A DNA stretch of 64,000 nucleotides from Castor canadensis (taxonomy: Eukaryota; Chordata; Mammalia; Rodentia; Castoridae), in assembly GCF_047511655.1 (NCBI RefSeq), contig NC_133389.1, forward strand, positions 148,020,473 to 148,084,472, read 5' to 3'. Under the pieces are notes generated by a model that was not told the DNA's origin, ran no database searches, and saw nothing but the letters and a program-made list of their open reading frames with translations. Both the position numbers and the translations under genes were made by a program. Of the stretch, positions 23,221 through 34,490 are shown piece after piece; position 1 is the first letter of the stretch; each line of letters starts with the position of its first letter.

Positions 23221-23495
23221 CCACTTCATACTCACTTGAATGGCAAAAATGAAGCGACAGACAATATTAAGTACTGGACAGATCTCTTCAAAGAGATGTT
23301 GCTGATGGGAGTGTAAATTTATTTAAGCAAGCTGGAAGACGACTTGATATGTCTTGTGAAACTGAACATTCACATCCTCTGTAATCCAGTAATTTCACTC
23401 TGAGGCATAAGTCCAAGAGAAGCTTTATTGTATAGGCACCAGGAGACATAGCTAAGAAAGTTAATAGCGTACTGTTCCTAATAGCAAAATACTTG
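23221..23495 (+). mobile_element. Ancient L1 ORF2 C-terminal fragment, sense
   Basis: It resembles the L1 ORF2 end (GGAGTGTAAATTTATTTAAGC, CCAGTAATTTCACTCTGAGG) in the opposite orientation to the fragment just before it. The head-to-head arrangement suggests an L1 inversion or two elements. Confidence 0.65.
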
Positions 23496-23596
23496 AATCA
23501 CTTGTATATGCTAATAGCCATTTCTTTCAAGGAATTGTATGCTGAAGGAAGGAAATGGAACTATAGTGTGGATTGATATTTTTCTTAAGATGTGAG

Positions 23597-23690
23597 AAAG
23601 GGCTGGTGGAGTGGCTCAAGTGGTAAAGTGCCTGCCTAGTAAGCATGAAGCCCTGAGTTCAAATTCCAGTACTACCAAAAAACCCCGTAT
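23597..23690 (+). mobile_element. ID-like SINE, well preserved
   Basis: GGGCTGGTGGAGTGGCTC ... AGTGCCTGCCTAGTAAGCATG ... GAGTTCAAATTCCAGTACTACC, then an A-rich tail. The A- and B-box-like segments of the tRNA ancestor are visible. Confidence 0.85.
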
Positions 23691-23989
23691 TTTTTTTTAA
23701 GATGGGAGAAAAATATACACTTGTATGCTGAAGCATTGAGTCAACAGAAATAGAGAAAACTCCCCCAGAATTGTTGAAGTACCAGATTTGTGGATCAGCT
23801 CTGACTTCAGTTCTGAAGGGTGTTGTACATATCCTCTAGTTTAAGTTTTGTCTCTCTTTTGTTTGTCCTTCATAAACTGCTGGATCAAATAGAGCACACT
23901 GAATGAATACTCTGAATATTTGTTTTACCTTTGCTTCCTAGAAAGAATTCAGTAAGTTCACCTTCCAAATCACCATAGAAGTAAGTTAC

Positions 23990-24230
23990 CATATACCTTC
24001 ATTCATACATTGTACAGCAGTCAAAATGAATGAACTATAATGATGTGACAACATGGATGAATCTTAGTAACAAAATGTTGAATGAAAAAGTTAAGTTGAA
24101 GAAGACAACAAATAGTAGTATATCTTTTTTTTGAATACTTAGATATAAGCAAACTTAAACAATGTCACTCAGATTATAATAACACAAACATACAAACACA
24201 AAATGCAGGACAATCATTATCTGTGGGAGA
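23990..24230 (+). mobile_element. Ancient L1-like fragment (low certainty)
   Basis: The text ACATGGATGAATCTTAGTAACAAAATGTTGAATGA resembles the ORF2-end/3' UTR region of L1M elements. Diverged. Confidence 0.4.
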
Positions 24231-24285
24231 AACGGAGGAAAAGAAAACTAGCACACAGATCTAAATCATTGTTAATCTTTGTGTT

Positions 24286-24472
24286 CAGTGGTCGTCGAAT
24301 TTTAGTGTGCATCACAAACACCAGGGGAGCTCATTCAAACCTAGATGGTTGAGTGGAAACTCGAGTTTCTGATTCAGTGGGAGGGCAGTTTCCTAACAAA
24401 GTTCCAGGAGCCTCTAGTGCTGCTGCTCTGGGGACCACACTTCAAGAACCACTTCGAGTACTTAGGTTGGGT
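24286..24472 (+). mobile_element. MER5A-like hAT-Charlie DNA transposon fossil
   Basis: The internal text (ACCAGGGGAGCTCATT, TTCTGATTCAGTGG, terminal CACTTCAAGAACCACTT) matches the non-autonomous MER5 group from memory, with degraded inverted ends. Confidence 0.65.
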
Positions 24473-24849
24473 GTGGGTTCACAGGCGCTCCATTCCATTT
24501 TATTATTAAATTATACACACATGTGCAAGCACACACATACACTATTTAAATTAAATTGGGGGGGGGGATAAAGGCCAGTTATAAACCAGTGTTATGAACT
24601 AGTGATTGATTTTAATCCAATTCGGGCTCATGGGGTCTCTTCTCCCAAAAGCTAGGGTTTCGTTACTTAAAACCAAACTTTGAAAACATGGTTCTAGAAC
24701 TTCAAGACCATTTCAAAATTAACTACTGTTGAGAAATAAATTTGAAAGTCAATTCTTCCTTATGTACACATAAATCTACTTCTTGATTCGTCAAAAATTA
24801 TGTTTAAAAGAATTAAAGATTGCATTTAGCTAAGACTTGTTTTTTAAAA

Positions 24850-25050
24850 GTTTAGCGTATAAAGGTGTGTCGTGGTATTTTCATACATGCACACAATGTA
24901 CTTTGACCAAATTTACCCCATTACTTTATTACCCCTCCTCCCCTTTCTCAGTTTTTATCCTCCCCTAAGTGCTCTAGGTAATTTTCTTCCATCCTCCCTT
25001 GCAGATTTATTTCGGTTTTGAGATACACTTTAGAAGGCTAGTCAGACTCC
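24850..25050 (-). mobile_element. Old L1 3' UTR fragment, antisense
   Basis: The plus strand has ATTTTCATACATGCACACAATGTACTTTGACCA, which is the reverse complement, with divergence, of the old L1 3' UTR block at 21655-21700. Confidence 0.6.
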
Positions 25051-25229
25051 CATTGGGGCAGATGAACAGGTCGTCCTGTTTTCTGCAATACGCCAACACA
25101 GACGGAGTTTTGAGAAATGCTCGATAACAGAACGCCTGCCCACAGGCAGTTCAGCCCAGAATGGGAAGAGATTCCCGAGTGCAAAGTCACAAGTCAGAGC
25201 GGATCCTCAGGACCGTATCTTCTTTCACA

Positions 25230-25438
25230 GCCTCCCCCGGCCCCGCCCATTACGCCGGATCGGGCTTCCGCCGGGGAGCCCGCGCGCCCGCCGAGGGAGG
25301 CGGCGCGGCCGGGGCTGGCGCTCAAGGCCGGATTTCATTGGCTTCCCAGCCGGAAGCTCCGGGATGACGAAGCTGCGCATGCGCCCTTCCACCCCCCCAC
25401 GTGCTGCCCGGACGCAGCCGTCACCGCCTGGTCGCAGC
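25230..25438 (+). promoter_or_regulatory. MARS2: MARS2 CpG-rich promoter
   Basis: G+C and CpG content rise sharply here compared with the AT-rich flanks and stay high into the first 400 bp of the coding region, so this is a CpG-island promoter with no TATA box. Within it are an inverted CCAAT box (ATTGG, 25337-25341), an ETS/GABP-type CCGGAAGC (25350-25357) and an NRF1 site (25374-25385). NRF1 and GABP are established regulators of nuclear genes for mitochondrial proteins. The start site is inferred to lie between about 25386 and 25438. Confidence 0.75.
25374..25385. promoter_or_regulatory. NRF1 binding site
   Basis: TGCGCATGCGCC is a full palindromic match to the NRF1 consensus YGCGCAYGCGCR except for the last base. 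It lies 53 bp upstream of the MARS2 start codon. Confidence 0.75.
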
Positions 25439-27220
25439 ATGCTGCGAGTATCTGTGCTCCGGCTGTTGGGTTGCGCGGGGCCCAGCAGAGTCTCTCTCCT
25501 GGGGTGTTCTGGACCACGCCACTGCGGTTCGTACTCTCCGCGTGCCCGCGACGATGTTCACGACGCGCGCGCCTACTTCACCACACCCATTTTCTACGTG
25601 AACGCGGCGCCGCACATCGGACACCTGTACTCGGCACTACTGGCGGACGCCCTGTGCCGGCACCGTCGCCTGCGAGTGCCGGGCACCGCCGCCACGCGAT
25701 TCTCCACCGGTACGGACGAGCACGGCCTGAAGATTCAGCAGGCGGCCGCCACTGCGGGTCTGGCCCCAATCGAGCTGTGTGATCGGGTCTCTGCCCAGTT
25801 CCAGCAGCTGTTCCGGGAGGCCGGAATCTCCTCCACCGACTTCATCCGCACTACGCAAGCCCGGCACCGCGTGGCTGTGCAGCACTTTTGGGGGGTGCTG
25901 AAGTCCCGGGGTCTGCTCTACAAAGGGCTCTATGAAGGTTGGTATTGCGCCTCCGATGAGTGCTTCTTGCCTGAGGCCAAGATCACCCGGCAGCTGGGTC
26001 CGTCGGGGGACTCGTGGCCTGTATCTCTCGAGAGTGGGCATCCTGTCTCCTGGACCAAAGAAGAAAACTATATTTTCAGGCTTTCCCAGTTTCGGGAGCC
26101 GCTGCAGCGGTGGTTGCGAAGTAACCCTCAGGCGATCACCCCAGAGCCATTCTATCATGCAGTCCTTCAGTGGCTGGAGGAGGAACTGCCCGATCTGTCC
26201 GTTTCTCGCAGGAGTAGCCACTTGCACTGGGGCATTCCGGTTCCTGGGGACGATTCACAGACCATCTACGTATGGCTGGATGCTCTGGTCAACTACCTCA
26301 CCATAATTGGTTACCCAAATGCTGAGTTTAAATCTTGGTGGCCAGCGACATCTCACATCATAGGTAAGGACATTCTCAAATTTCATGCCATCTATTGGCC
26401 TGCACTCCTCTTAGGGGCTGGATTGAGTCCACCACATCGCATCTATGTTCACTCCCACTGGACAGTGTGTGGCCAAAAGATGTCCAAGAGCTTGGGCAAC
26501 GTGGTGGATCCCAGGATCTGTCTTGATCGCTATACTGTGGATGGCTTCCGCTACTTTCTCCTTCGGCAGGGCGTGCCCAACTGGGATTGTGACTACTATG
26601 ATGAAAAAGTGGTCAAGTTGCTGGACTCGGAGCTGGCAGATGCCTTGGGAGGGCTTTTGAACAGATGCACTGCCAACAGAATAAATCCTTCTGGGACCTA
26701 TCCAGCCTTCTGCACTACCTGCTTCCCCTCTGAGCCAGGGTCCACAGGGCCACTGGTTCGTGCTCTGGCAGAGGACTATGCTCTCATAAGTGCAGTGGCC
26801 ACTTTGCCCAAGCAGGTAGCCAGCTACTATGATAATTTTCAGATCTATAAAGCTCTGGAGGCAGTGGCCTGCTGTGTTCGGCAAACTAATGGTTTTGTTC
26901 AAAGGCATGCACCATGGAAATTGAACTGGGAGAGCCCAGTGGATGCTCCATGGTTGGGTACTGTGCTTCATGTGGCCTTGGAATGTTTGAGAGTCTTTGG
27001 AACTTTGCTTCAGCCTGTTACCCCAAACCTAGCTGACAAGCTGCTGTCCAGGCTGGGGGTCTCTGCCACAGAGAGGGGCCTTGGAGAGCTCAATTTCCTG
27101 CCTCGATTCTATGGACATCCATGCTCTTTTGAAGGGAGGAGGCTGGGACCTGAAACTGGGCTTTTGTTTCCAAGACTGGATCAATCCAGGGCTTGGCAGG
27201 TAAAAGCCCACAGGACCTAG
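25439..27220 (+). CDS. MARS2: Methionyl-tRNA synthetase 2, mitochondrial
   Basis: It attaches methionine to mitochondrial tRNA-Met in the matrix, supplying both initiation and elongation. A single intronless frame of 593 codons (TAG at 27218-27220) equals the length I recall for human MARS2, and most residues match from memory. Residues 1-40 are Arg/Leu/Ser-rich with few acids, as expected of a mitochondrial presequence. The class I catalytic core starts at [21 protein letters not shown], with the HIGH motif intact at residues 59-62. The connective-peptide insert follows ([11 protein letters not shown], about 165-175), then the KMSKS loop intact at 347-351. An anticodon-binding helical domain covers roughly 400-590. 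I chose the ATG at 25439 (A at -3) over an in-frame ATG at 25364, because the upstream 25 codons span the NRF1 site and have no counterpart in human. It appears functional, with no stops or frameshifts. Confidence 0.98.
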   Translation: MLRVSVLRLLGCAGPSRVSLLGCSGPRHCGSYSPRARDDVHDARAYFTTPIFYVNAAPHIGHLYSALLADALCRHRRLRVPGTAATRFSTGTDEHGLKIQQAAATAGLAPIELCDRVSAQFQQLFREAGISSTDFIRTTQARHRVAVQHFWGVLKSRGLLYKGLYEGWYCASDECFLPEAKITRQLGPSGDSWPVSLESGHPVSWTKEENYIFRLSQFREPLQRWLRSNPQAITPEPFYHAVLQWLEEELPDLSVSRRSSHLHWGIPVPGDDSQTIYVWLDALVNYLTIIGYPNAEFKSWWPATSHIIGKDILKFHAIYWPALLLGAGLSPPHRIYVHSHWTVCGQKMSKSLGNVVDPRICLDRYTVDGFRYFLLRQGVPNWDCDYYDEKVVKLLDSELADALGGLLNRCTANRINPSGTYPAFCTTCFPSEPGSTGPLVRALAEDYALISAVATLPKQVASYYDNFQIYKALEAVACCVRQTNGFVQRHAPWKLNWESPVDAPWLGTVLHVALECLRVFGTLLQPVTPNLADKLLSRLGVSATERGLGELNFLPRFYGHPCSFEGRRLGPETGLLFPRLDQSRAWQVKAHRT

Positions 27221-28375
27221 ACCCCAATTCTGACTAACTATGGCAAAAAGAGCAAATGTGTTAGTTTTTCATTTTCAGGAAAGGTACACTAACTAGTATT
27301 TTCCTAAAATTATGTGCATCAGATGAGCACATAAATTGTGGTGTTTGAAATGAGGTTTCCAGTTTGTCAGGAGCCTACCCCTTTCTTCATTTCTCTGCCC
27401 ATTGACCACTCACTGTTCTTTGTGTACCACTGTCTAAAGTGTCTCCAGGGGAAAGATGGTAAGCGATAATGTTGCTCATACTATTCCTTCTCATTGTACC
27501 TCCCAAACCATGGTTACCTTATTTGTTCAAACTACCTCTCATGACTTCTGCTTCTCAGACTAAATAGAATAGTGACTACTTATATTAAGAGTAGGGATTG
27601 GAGGCCCCAACCTCAGTTTTCACAGGTTAGCCCTACTTTGTTATACATACTGGGTCTCCTATTAAAAAGGGATTCTTTTATTAAACCTTTTAACAACCAG
27701 TGCCCTAGACTAGATTTTTGCCCATGTTCATTCCCTTCCTGAGATGCCCAACAACTAGGACTCCCAAGTTTGTTAATAGTTCAACAGTTGTGCTTTGTGA
27801 CCTTACACTTCAGCCAGCAGATGGCTCTGGTTTCATACACTTAAGTACTTAAGATTGAGGTTTCAAAATATTTGTTTTCTGCTATCTAATTTCACAGATC
27901 TTTACATTTCTTTATTGCTTTTCTTAAAATATTTTAAGGGATAACTGTGCAACCACTGCTGTTTTAACAGAAAGCAATAGAAATACCAGAATTCTGTTTT
28001 TTAAGACTACTGAAAACATGACACTTAACTCTTATTAATAAGCTAATAAGGAAATATATCAAGTTGATTATATGATAAACTATAAAGTCCTCTTGAGGTA
28101 CTTGGTTTATTAAAAACAAATTTTAATAACATTAGCATGTATGACCGATCTGTAAAAACTTCAAAAGGGCAATACTCTGTTTCTTAGTCTTAACTTTGTT
28201 ATCCACATACATAATTTACCTCATGATTTCTTTTGATCACTCAGGATCTATAATACAATGTAGAAATTGTGTAATTATTGTTATAAATGTTAATACATTT
28301 ACTTTCAAGTAATTTTTGCTGATTATTTCTTTTGCTCTTTTAACTTATTAAAGTTTAAAAGTTTTAAGTACCTTA
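27221..28375 (+). other. MARS2: Probable MARS2 3' UTR
   Basis: AT-rich, repeat-free sequence after the stop codon. Candidate poly(A) signals are ATTAAA near 27679 and ATTAAA at 28347-28352. The latter is followed at 28384-28420 by a T/G-rich stretch (GTTCTGTTGAATTTGTTGAAGG) of the kind found downstream of cleavage sites. A 3' UTR of about 1.15 kb would fit the human mRNA length as I recall it. The end point is inferred. Confidence 0.45.
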
Positions 28376-29557
28376 TTCAGATCTGTTCTGTTGAATTTGT
28401 TGAAGGTTGTTGAAGGGAGGAAATGATCAATTCTCCAGGAATCTCAAACTGGATTTAGGGCTTTCTCCAGGGCTCCATAAGAGAACATCACAGAGAAGAT
28501 GTTAAGGTATCAATTTATACAATGACTACAACATAGTAAGCCAGTGTTATATCTCAGGTGATTGGACATATAGGCCAAAGTTTAAAATGAGAGCTTGCCT
28601 TGGAATATCTACTGTAAGTATGGTAGCAAGTAGAGAGAACCACGAAGTAAAACTATTGTGCTGGCAGTTCCCCTGGACTTATTCTAGGTGCCACCATTTG
28701 GTTCCAGTTTCTGTTTATTAATCAGAGAGGTGAGGGATTGACAGTTGCTTAGAAAAATTGCTTGGAAAAGAATGCTTGAAGGCATTCTAAAGGTGGAAGG
28801 ACCACATCCACAAATGTTCCTTCTGACTCCCTGTTCATCTGGGCTTTTCATTTGACATATTCTAGTTAACTGCTGGGGTTACTAGAAAAATTGGCAGACT
28901 TTACAGCTCCTGCCCTGGACATGGACATGGTATCCTTCACTCCAGTGATCTTTCTTATGGCCAGTGCCAGAGATTTGCTTGCTAGCGGGTATTAATGGAG
29001 GTCTTTTTGTGCAAACTTATTTGTGAAGGTCCTTAACTGACTACCAGGATACATATGGTACTGGAAGCATAAGAAAATAGGAGAACTAGAAAAGAGAGGG
29101 TGTAATTATTACAGAAGACAGGATATTTTGGGTGGAGAGTGGAAGTTGGGTTTTGTGTGGTACTATGTAAGGTGAACCAGTCAGATTCTCTGTAGGAGGT
29201 TCAAAAGGATAAACAAGTATCTTTTAAAACTCATTTGTGTTGTTTGATCGAGCAGTTTAAGAATGCCAAGTAGAAGTGACATTTAAAACAGGAGAGCACA
29301 TACTTCTAAGAGGTGGCATCTTAACTACTTTTGGGAGAATAAATGTGGAGAGATCTTAAGAATTCTCCTATTCCAGAACTATTAATACCTTTTTTTGGTA
29401 TCTTGTGAAGCTCTTTCCCATAAATGAATTTTCCTCCAAATACTACTTGTGTGGTTCTCAAATATTCATTTTTGTGTATTCTTGAAGGTAGTATTGCAAG
29501 AAGTGACAGCACTGCCTAGACCATGTGTTCTTGGGTAGTCACATTAGGAGAGGAATA
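28376..29557. other. Intergenic DNA, nothing recognised
   Basis: No open frame, SINE or young L1. The texture is that of an ancient, CpG-depleted sequence that could be old retroviral internal DNA (see findings). Confidence 0.4.
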
Positions 29558-29665
29558 AGGGCTGGTAAAGTGACTCAAGTGGTACAGTGCCTGCTTAGCA
29601 AGTGTGGGGCCCTGAGTTCAAACCCCAATTCTGCAAAAAACAAACAAAACAACAACAAAAACCAA
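29558..29665 (+). mobile_element. ID-like SINE
   Basis: GGGCTGGTAAAGTGACTC ... GTGCCTGCTTAGCAAGTG ... GAGTTCAAACCCCAATTCTGC, with a CAAA-rich tail. Confidence 0.85.
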
Positions 29666-31595
29666 AACTATGAAGGAGAGTAATAAGATGTCAGCTCAGT
29701 ATACTGGTGTCCTATCTATGAAGTCATGTAACAAGTAGTGGGAATGTATATGTTAAGTAGTACTGCTGTATACTGGAGGCCTGTCCCACAAGCAGACTTA
29801 CAGATTAGGCACCTTAGAAGTTAGAAAACCAGTGGCAAGTATATACAATCTCTGATTTCATTGAAACCTCAGTTATTCTAGAAGTGGATCTCATCATTTT
29901 TCTCTAGCTCCTGTGGATTCTATACGGACTATGAACAGCCTAGTAAATTGAACATGACATGGGTGCCAAAGTACTTGGGAAAGGCATAGGCTGGAAGATG
30001 GGCCTTTGTTTCAAAAGTCTGTAACTGTGATTGGAATGTAACTCCTTAGATCTGAGAAGTTCTGAAACTGGAGTAAAGCCAGTAGAGTTGGTCAATCTGT
30101 AGGCCTCCAACAAGGAAAAGTCATAATCATAGAAGCAGTAGGTGGCGGTACCAAGGTACCTCCTTGTGCATTACAGTAGAGGTAGTGTCATGGATCTCTG
30201 ACTGTTCCACTTCTACCAAGTGTGTTGTGGCAGTATTGGTGTGCACTGGAGTAACCTTCAGTTATGGAGGACTTGGTCCATAAACCTGCTCTGATAGTTT
30301 GTAATTGTCTCCTTGAGGCAGTTTCCCACTGTCTGTAATTCTGCCAGATATAGAAAAACTCAAGAGATCTAGGATGCTATAAACCTTGGTGGGTCCTTAC
30401 CTTGTCTTGCCAGAGTGAGTATCAGTACAGTTAGAAGGGTGTGGACATATTGATAGCTATATGTCTTTTTGCAGCAAAAGGTACTAGTTTAGAGAGTTTG
30501 TAGTACAGCCTGGGGTAACCAAGAGCACAGGTTTTAGAAGAAAGCATTTGAATCCCTTGTAAAGCTAAGACAGTATGAAATATATAATTTCAGCACAGCA
30601 CAACTGGCCCTGCTCCTTCCTTCTGCAGGAACTTTGGATAGGATTGCTAACTCTTAACAAGGTATCACATCAATTTGGTTAATGTTACTAGAAAAGCCAG
30701 ACCAGTAACAACCAAGTTAATGAAGGTTGATTAATGGGGATTTTAACCTTCCATAAAGTGTGTCTTATATCTGGTTATGGAGGTTAGAAGTCCAGCCTAA
30801 GCTGTCTTCCTATATCATCAGTAAGTATTTTGCATAGAGATTTATATGAAATGTGCTTCATTTTTAGGTAGTCTTGGATTACATGGAATAAATTCTCTGA
30901 ATTCAGGTAACCATCTAATAGAGAATAGTTGACACATTTAAACTGGTTAAGATTGTTATCAGTCACTGCTTATATTTTCATGCTCAGGGAAAGGAACAGA
31001 GAAGAACTATATAATACCAAGAGAATCTTCCTATGGCCCTGACAATTCAAAATATTTAACTTTTATTGTACCTCTTCTTGAGTAGCTACTGAGAAGTTTA
31101 GCCATACCTGGATTGTCAACAAAGTAAGGCTACAGTATATAAGTTTTATCCTTGGCCAGACTGTGGCATAGTTATCATGAATTTTAAAATATATAGTTCC
31201 TCACTTAAGAACAGGAGCTATGGTAGGATGTTTTAGGAAACCAAGTGTACTATTTACAAGGGGAAAATTTTAGCCCCAAGGGGAAATGAGTATTGCTGTT
31301 GAGTCACTAAGGATTTTTGATTGAAATATCTGTAATGGCTGAAAGACTTATTGGGTAAGCTGGAGGGAGTAGTTTAGCTTCCTTTGAACTAGTCTAGAAT
31401 CTTTTATTGGTTAAAAAACTATGGATATTAATATAAAGTTAGTAAGCAGGTTATACATTTGAGGTTAATCACTAAAATAATACAAATAGAATTAATGTAT
31501 TTCAAGGCAGATGAAAAGATGAAAGAAAATTCAACAGAAGGCAGAAAGGAGGAAAAAGGAGCAAAGAAAAAGAAAAATACGGCAACTAGAAAACC
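29666..31595. other. Intergenic DNA, possibly ancient repeat
   Basis: No open frame of note. A weak MIR-like patch (GAGCACAGGTTTTAGAAG ... TTTGAATCCC) is visible near 30518-30560. Otherwise unassigned. Confidence 0.35.
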
Positions 31596-31915
31596 CATAA
31601 TAAGCCAGACGTAGCTCAAACCCATAATCCTAGTTACTTGGAAGGTGCAGATTGGATCACCATTGGAAGTTGTCAGCCCAGGCAAAATGCTCGTTTCAAC
31701 CAATGGCTGGGTGCAGTGACCTGTCATCAAGCTACACAGGAAAGCACAAATAGCATTGCTGTCCTGGCCGGCGTAGGCATAAAGTAAGACCACATCTCAA
31801 AAATAACCAACAACAAAAGGGCTGGTGGAGTGGCTCAAGTGGTAGAGTACCTGCTTGGGGCCCTGAGTTCAACAGCAGCCCCCAGTATGCTGTTCCCCCC
31901 TCCAAAAAAAAAAAT
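31596..31915 (+). mobile_element. Composite SINE: two 7SL-like modules plus an ID-like module
   Basis: The first module is at about 31600-31705 and the second starts at 31706 (GGCTGGGTGCAGTGACCTGTC). The tRNA-like module starts at 31819 (GGGCTGGTGGAGTGGCTC) with an internal deletion before CCCTGAGTTCAA, and the tail is A-rich. Confidence 0.8.
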
Positions 31916-32877
31916 CCACACTAAGATGGCAGAAATAAATACAAATGTAATTGTGATAGAAAGACATTTTATAGAATAACCTGTCAAGATTATAGTGTTC
32001 AAGTTTAACCAAATGACAGCTAATAATAGCGATATTAATATTAGGCAATCTATACTGAGATGAAAATTATTAAAGATAAACTTAGTATAAAGGAAATACT
32101 ATACCAAGTTCTAACAATTATGAACCTGAACGATCTAACAAGTCTCAAAATGTAAAGCGCTAATACTGAAAAGTTCATGAGAACAATGAAACCATTCAGA
32201 GAAACCGTGCAGTGAGAAGTACAAATACAGTATTACAGTAGACATTAGCATTAATGTCTTGTGTAGTAGGCTTTAAAGACCAATGCTGCCTACCAAGCGT
32301 AGTAAGAATACTTATAACAAGGTTTATCATCACTGCTAAGTGTAGAAAAAGAAGTTGATAGGAGGCAAGGTTTTGTGATTCTAAAATTTTTATCTTTTCC
32401 CATGAGTGTCTGTGAAAGTAACAACTTGAACTGCCAGCCAAATATACCTTTCAGTAAGTACTCAATGGATTATTAAAAGCAGAGATTCAGCGGCCATAAT
32501 TTTGCCCAATTTTGTAAATGTTAGTTTGGAGAATATGAAGGGAAAGAACCAGGAATTGCTTATTTGTGTTCCCTCATCTATTTTTTCCATCCATCCTGAG
32601 GTATTTAGTCTATGTTAAACTGATGAGAAACTGAGGCAAAAACAAATGAAATAATGTGGCTAGAGTTATAGTTTGTAAAAAGTAGTCTAGACTCAAACTA
32701 TTCTCTATGCCAGGACACACCTGTAGCACCAATGCCACAGAAATATTGTGAGGAAAAGAATCATAATCGCTCGCGCCTGAAGAGCTGAGGATGAGAAGTC
32801 TAAGTAAGAACCTTTAACTGAAATACATCAGGGTTTCAAGATAAGGAATTAGTTTCTTGACAGATTATTATTATTAA
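31916..32877. other. Intergenic AT-rich DNA
   Basis: No coding or repeat signal that I can support. Confidence 0.5.
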
Positions 32878-33207
32878 TCTGACAGTACTGAGGTTTGAAC
32901 TCAGGGCCTCATGCTTGCCTAGTATGTTTTACCTACCACTTGAGCCACAACTCCAGTCCTTTTTGCTTTAGTTATTTTTCAGATAGGGTCTTGCATTTTT
33001 GGCTGGGGCTGGCCTCAGACTGCAGTCTTCCTACCCATGGCCTCTCATAGCTAGGAGTACAAGGGGCAAGCCACCATACCTGGCTTATTTGTTGAGAGAT
33101 GGGGTCTTGCTAACTTTTTGTCTCAGCTAGCCTAAAACTGTGATCCTCTGGATCTCTGCTTCCTGAGTAGCTGGGATTACAGGCAGGAGTCACCACACCT
33201 GGCTCTG
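32878..33207 (-). mobile_element. Composite SINE, minus strand: two 7SL-like modules plus an ID-like module
   Basis: The plus strand shows the reversed tRNA-like part (GAGGTTTGAACTCAGGGCC, 32889-32960). Two reversed B1-like modules follow (AGATAGGGTCTTGCATTTTTGG at about 32980 and GAGATGGGGTCTTGC near 33094), ending GTCACCACACCTGGC. Confidence 0.85.
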
Positions 33208-34169
33208 ACAGTTGGCTTACATGTCAAAATACAAATTTAGAAAAGTGTACCTTTTTCATGAAATATGGTATATTTCACTTTTACTTATGTGTGCTGATGC
33301 AAATTGTTAAAAATTTTTAGTAACAGAGTCCCTATAGTTTTTCCTTTTCTTTAAGGTTATTCTTTTTACTATTTTCAAAATGGTACTCCAAATTCTAGAA
33401 ACTAATAGTTGTCCTCTTAATGAAGGTATGTTGTCATAAAGTCACAAGTCTATTTTGAAATGACATTTTCTTAATTCTTTACATATTTAAATATAAAAGC
33501 ATCAGTATTCAAAAATTTGAATTGACTATTATGGTAACAAAGCCAGAGAATTTTATTTGAGGCCACAAACACTGAAACTTTTTCATTTCATACATACAGT
33601 TTTAATACAAATGATAAGACTTATCTCTTTACTAACAATTTAAATTCTAAGACTTTACTGAACATTACTGTATTCACATGACATCTTTCTTAACAAACCT
33701 GCAGAAGACAGAGTCTTTGACTTCAGTTATTACCAATGCAAATACCACCTCATTAGCTAAAATGTCACATATCAGACAATTCCTGGTAAATTATTCCTCA
33801 TATCACAGTGGAGACATGTCCCACCTCTCCAGACTAGAGGCTTTATTATGAGTTGCATAAAAATACTTAGCATTGAATTTTCCGGTTTTATGACATTAGC
33901 TACTTTGTTGGATATGAGTTATGTCTTGAGGAAGTATGATGAAACCTACTTCTATATATTTCTCAGATATCATGTAAAATGTGTTTTAAAAGATATGCTA
34001 AAGGTATTAAATTATTGCTAATTAGGAAGGGCAAGAAAACCTACATTTTAATTCTGTGTTTTAAGTAATTTCTTCAAGATTCTGCTTAAATGCAAACACT
34101 CCCATAGTTAACAAGGCATGACGGACATTTTTCAGTTTTTTTTTTTATAAAATAGGTTATGACCTGTTG
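33208..34169. other. Intergenic AT-rich DNA
   Basis: No ORF or repeat recognised. A minus-strand AATAAA is present near 33553, but no transcript evidence supports a gene end here. Confidence 0.45.
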
Positions 34170-34262
34170 ACAGGATCAGACTGATGTTATTGGGGTTTGA
34201 ACTTAGGGCCTTGTGCTTGTTAGACAGTCACTCCACCACCTGAGCCACACACCCAGCTCTTA
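34170..34262 (-). mobile_element. ID-like SINE, minus strand
   Basis: Plus-strand text TTGGGGTTTGAACTTAGGGCCTTG ... CACCACCTGAGCCACACACCCAGC is the reverse complement of the tRNA-like module. Confidence 0.82.
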
Positions 34263-34409
34263 GAAGGCTTAGTAAGTCACAGTAAAAATTTTCAATACTG
34301 GTAAACTGAAGTCACTGTATATTTAAAGTTCTATGAAACTTATTTTGTAGAAACTTCCTGCATTTTATATAGAAAGCAGAACTTTTTAGTACTGAGTTTA
34401 GTTTTAGTT

Positions 34410-34490
34410 TTATTATTTTTGGTGCTGGAGAGTGAACCTAACACCTTAATGCATGTTAGGCACCTGCTCTACCACTGAGCAGTGTTTTAT
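34410..34490 (-). mobile_element. ID-like SINE fragment, minus strand
   Basis: TTGGTGCTGGAGAGTGAACC ... CTGCTCTACCACTGAGCA is the reverse of an older ID-type module. Diverged. Confidence 0.6.

Noticed and set aside
23597-23690. tRNA gene
   Set aside because: It has A- and B-box-like text, but it lacks a cloverleaf and CCA-adjacent structure, has an A-rich tail and is repeated throughout the window, so it is a tRNA-derived SINE.
25117-25782. 221-codon open frame overlapping the MARS2 start on the same strand
   Set aside because: It is in a different frame from MARS2 within a GC-rich CpG island, where stops are rare. It has no recognisable domain.
25637-26971. Long antisense open frames across MARS2 (196 and 186 codons)
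   Set aside because: They are mirror images of the codon bias of MARS2, with no promoter, splice or domain support.
33541-34100. Possible 3' end of a minus-strand gene (AATAAA near 33553)
   Set aside because: There is no coding exon or splice context nearby. The BOLL terminal exon is at 56188 with a better-placed poly(A) signal.
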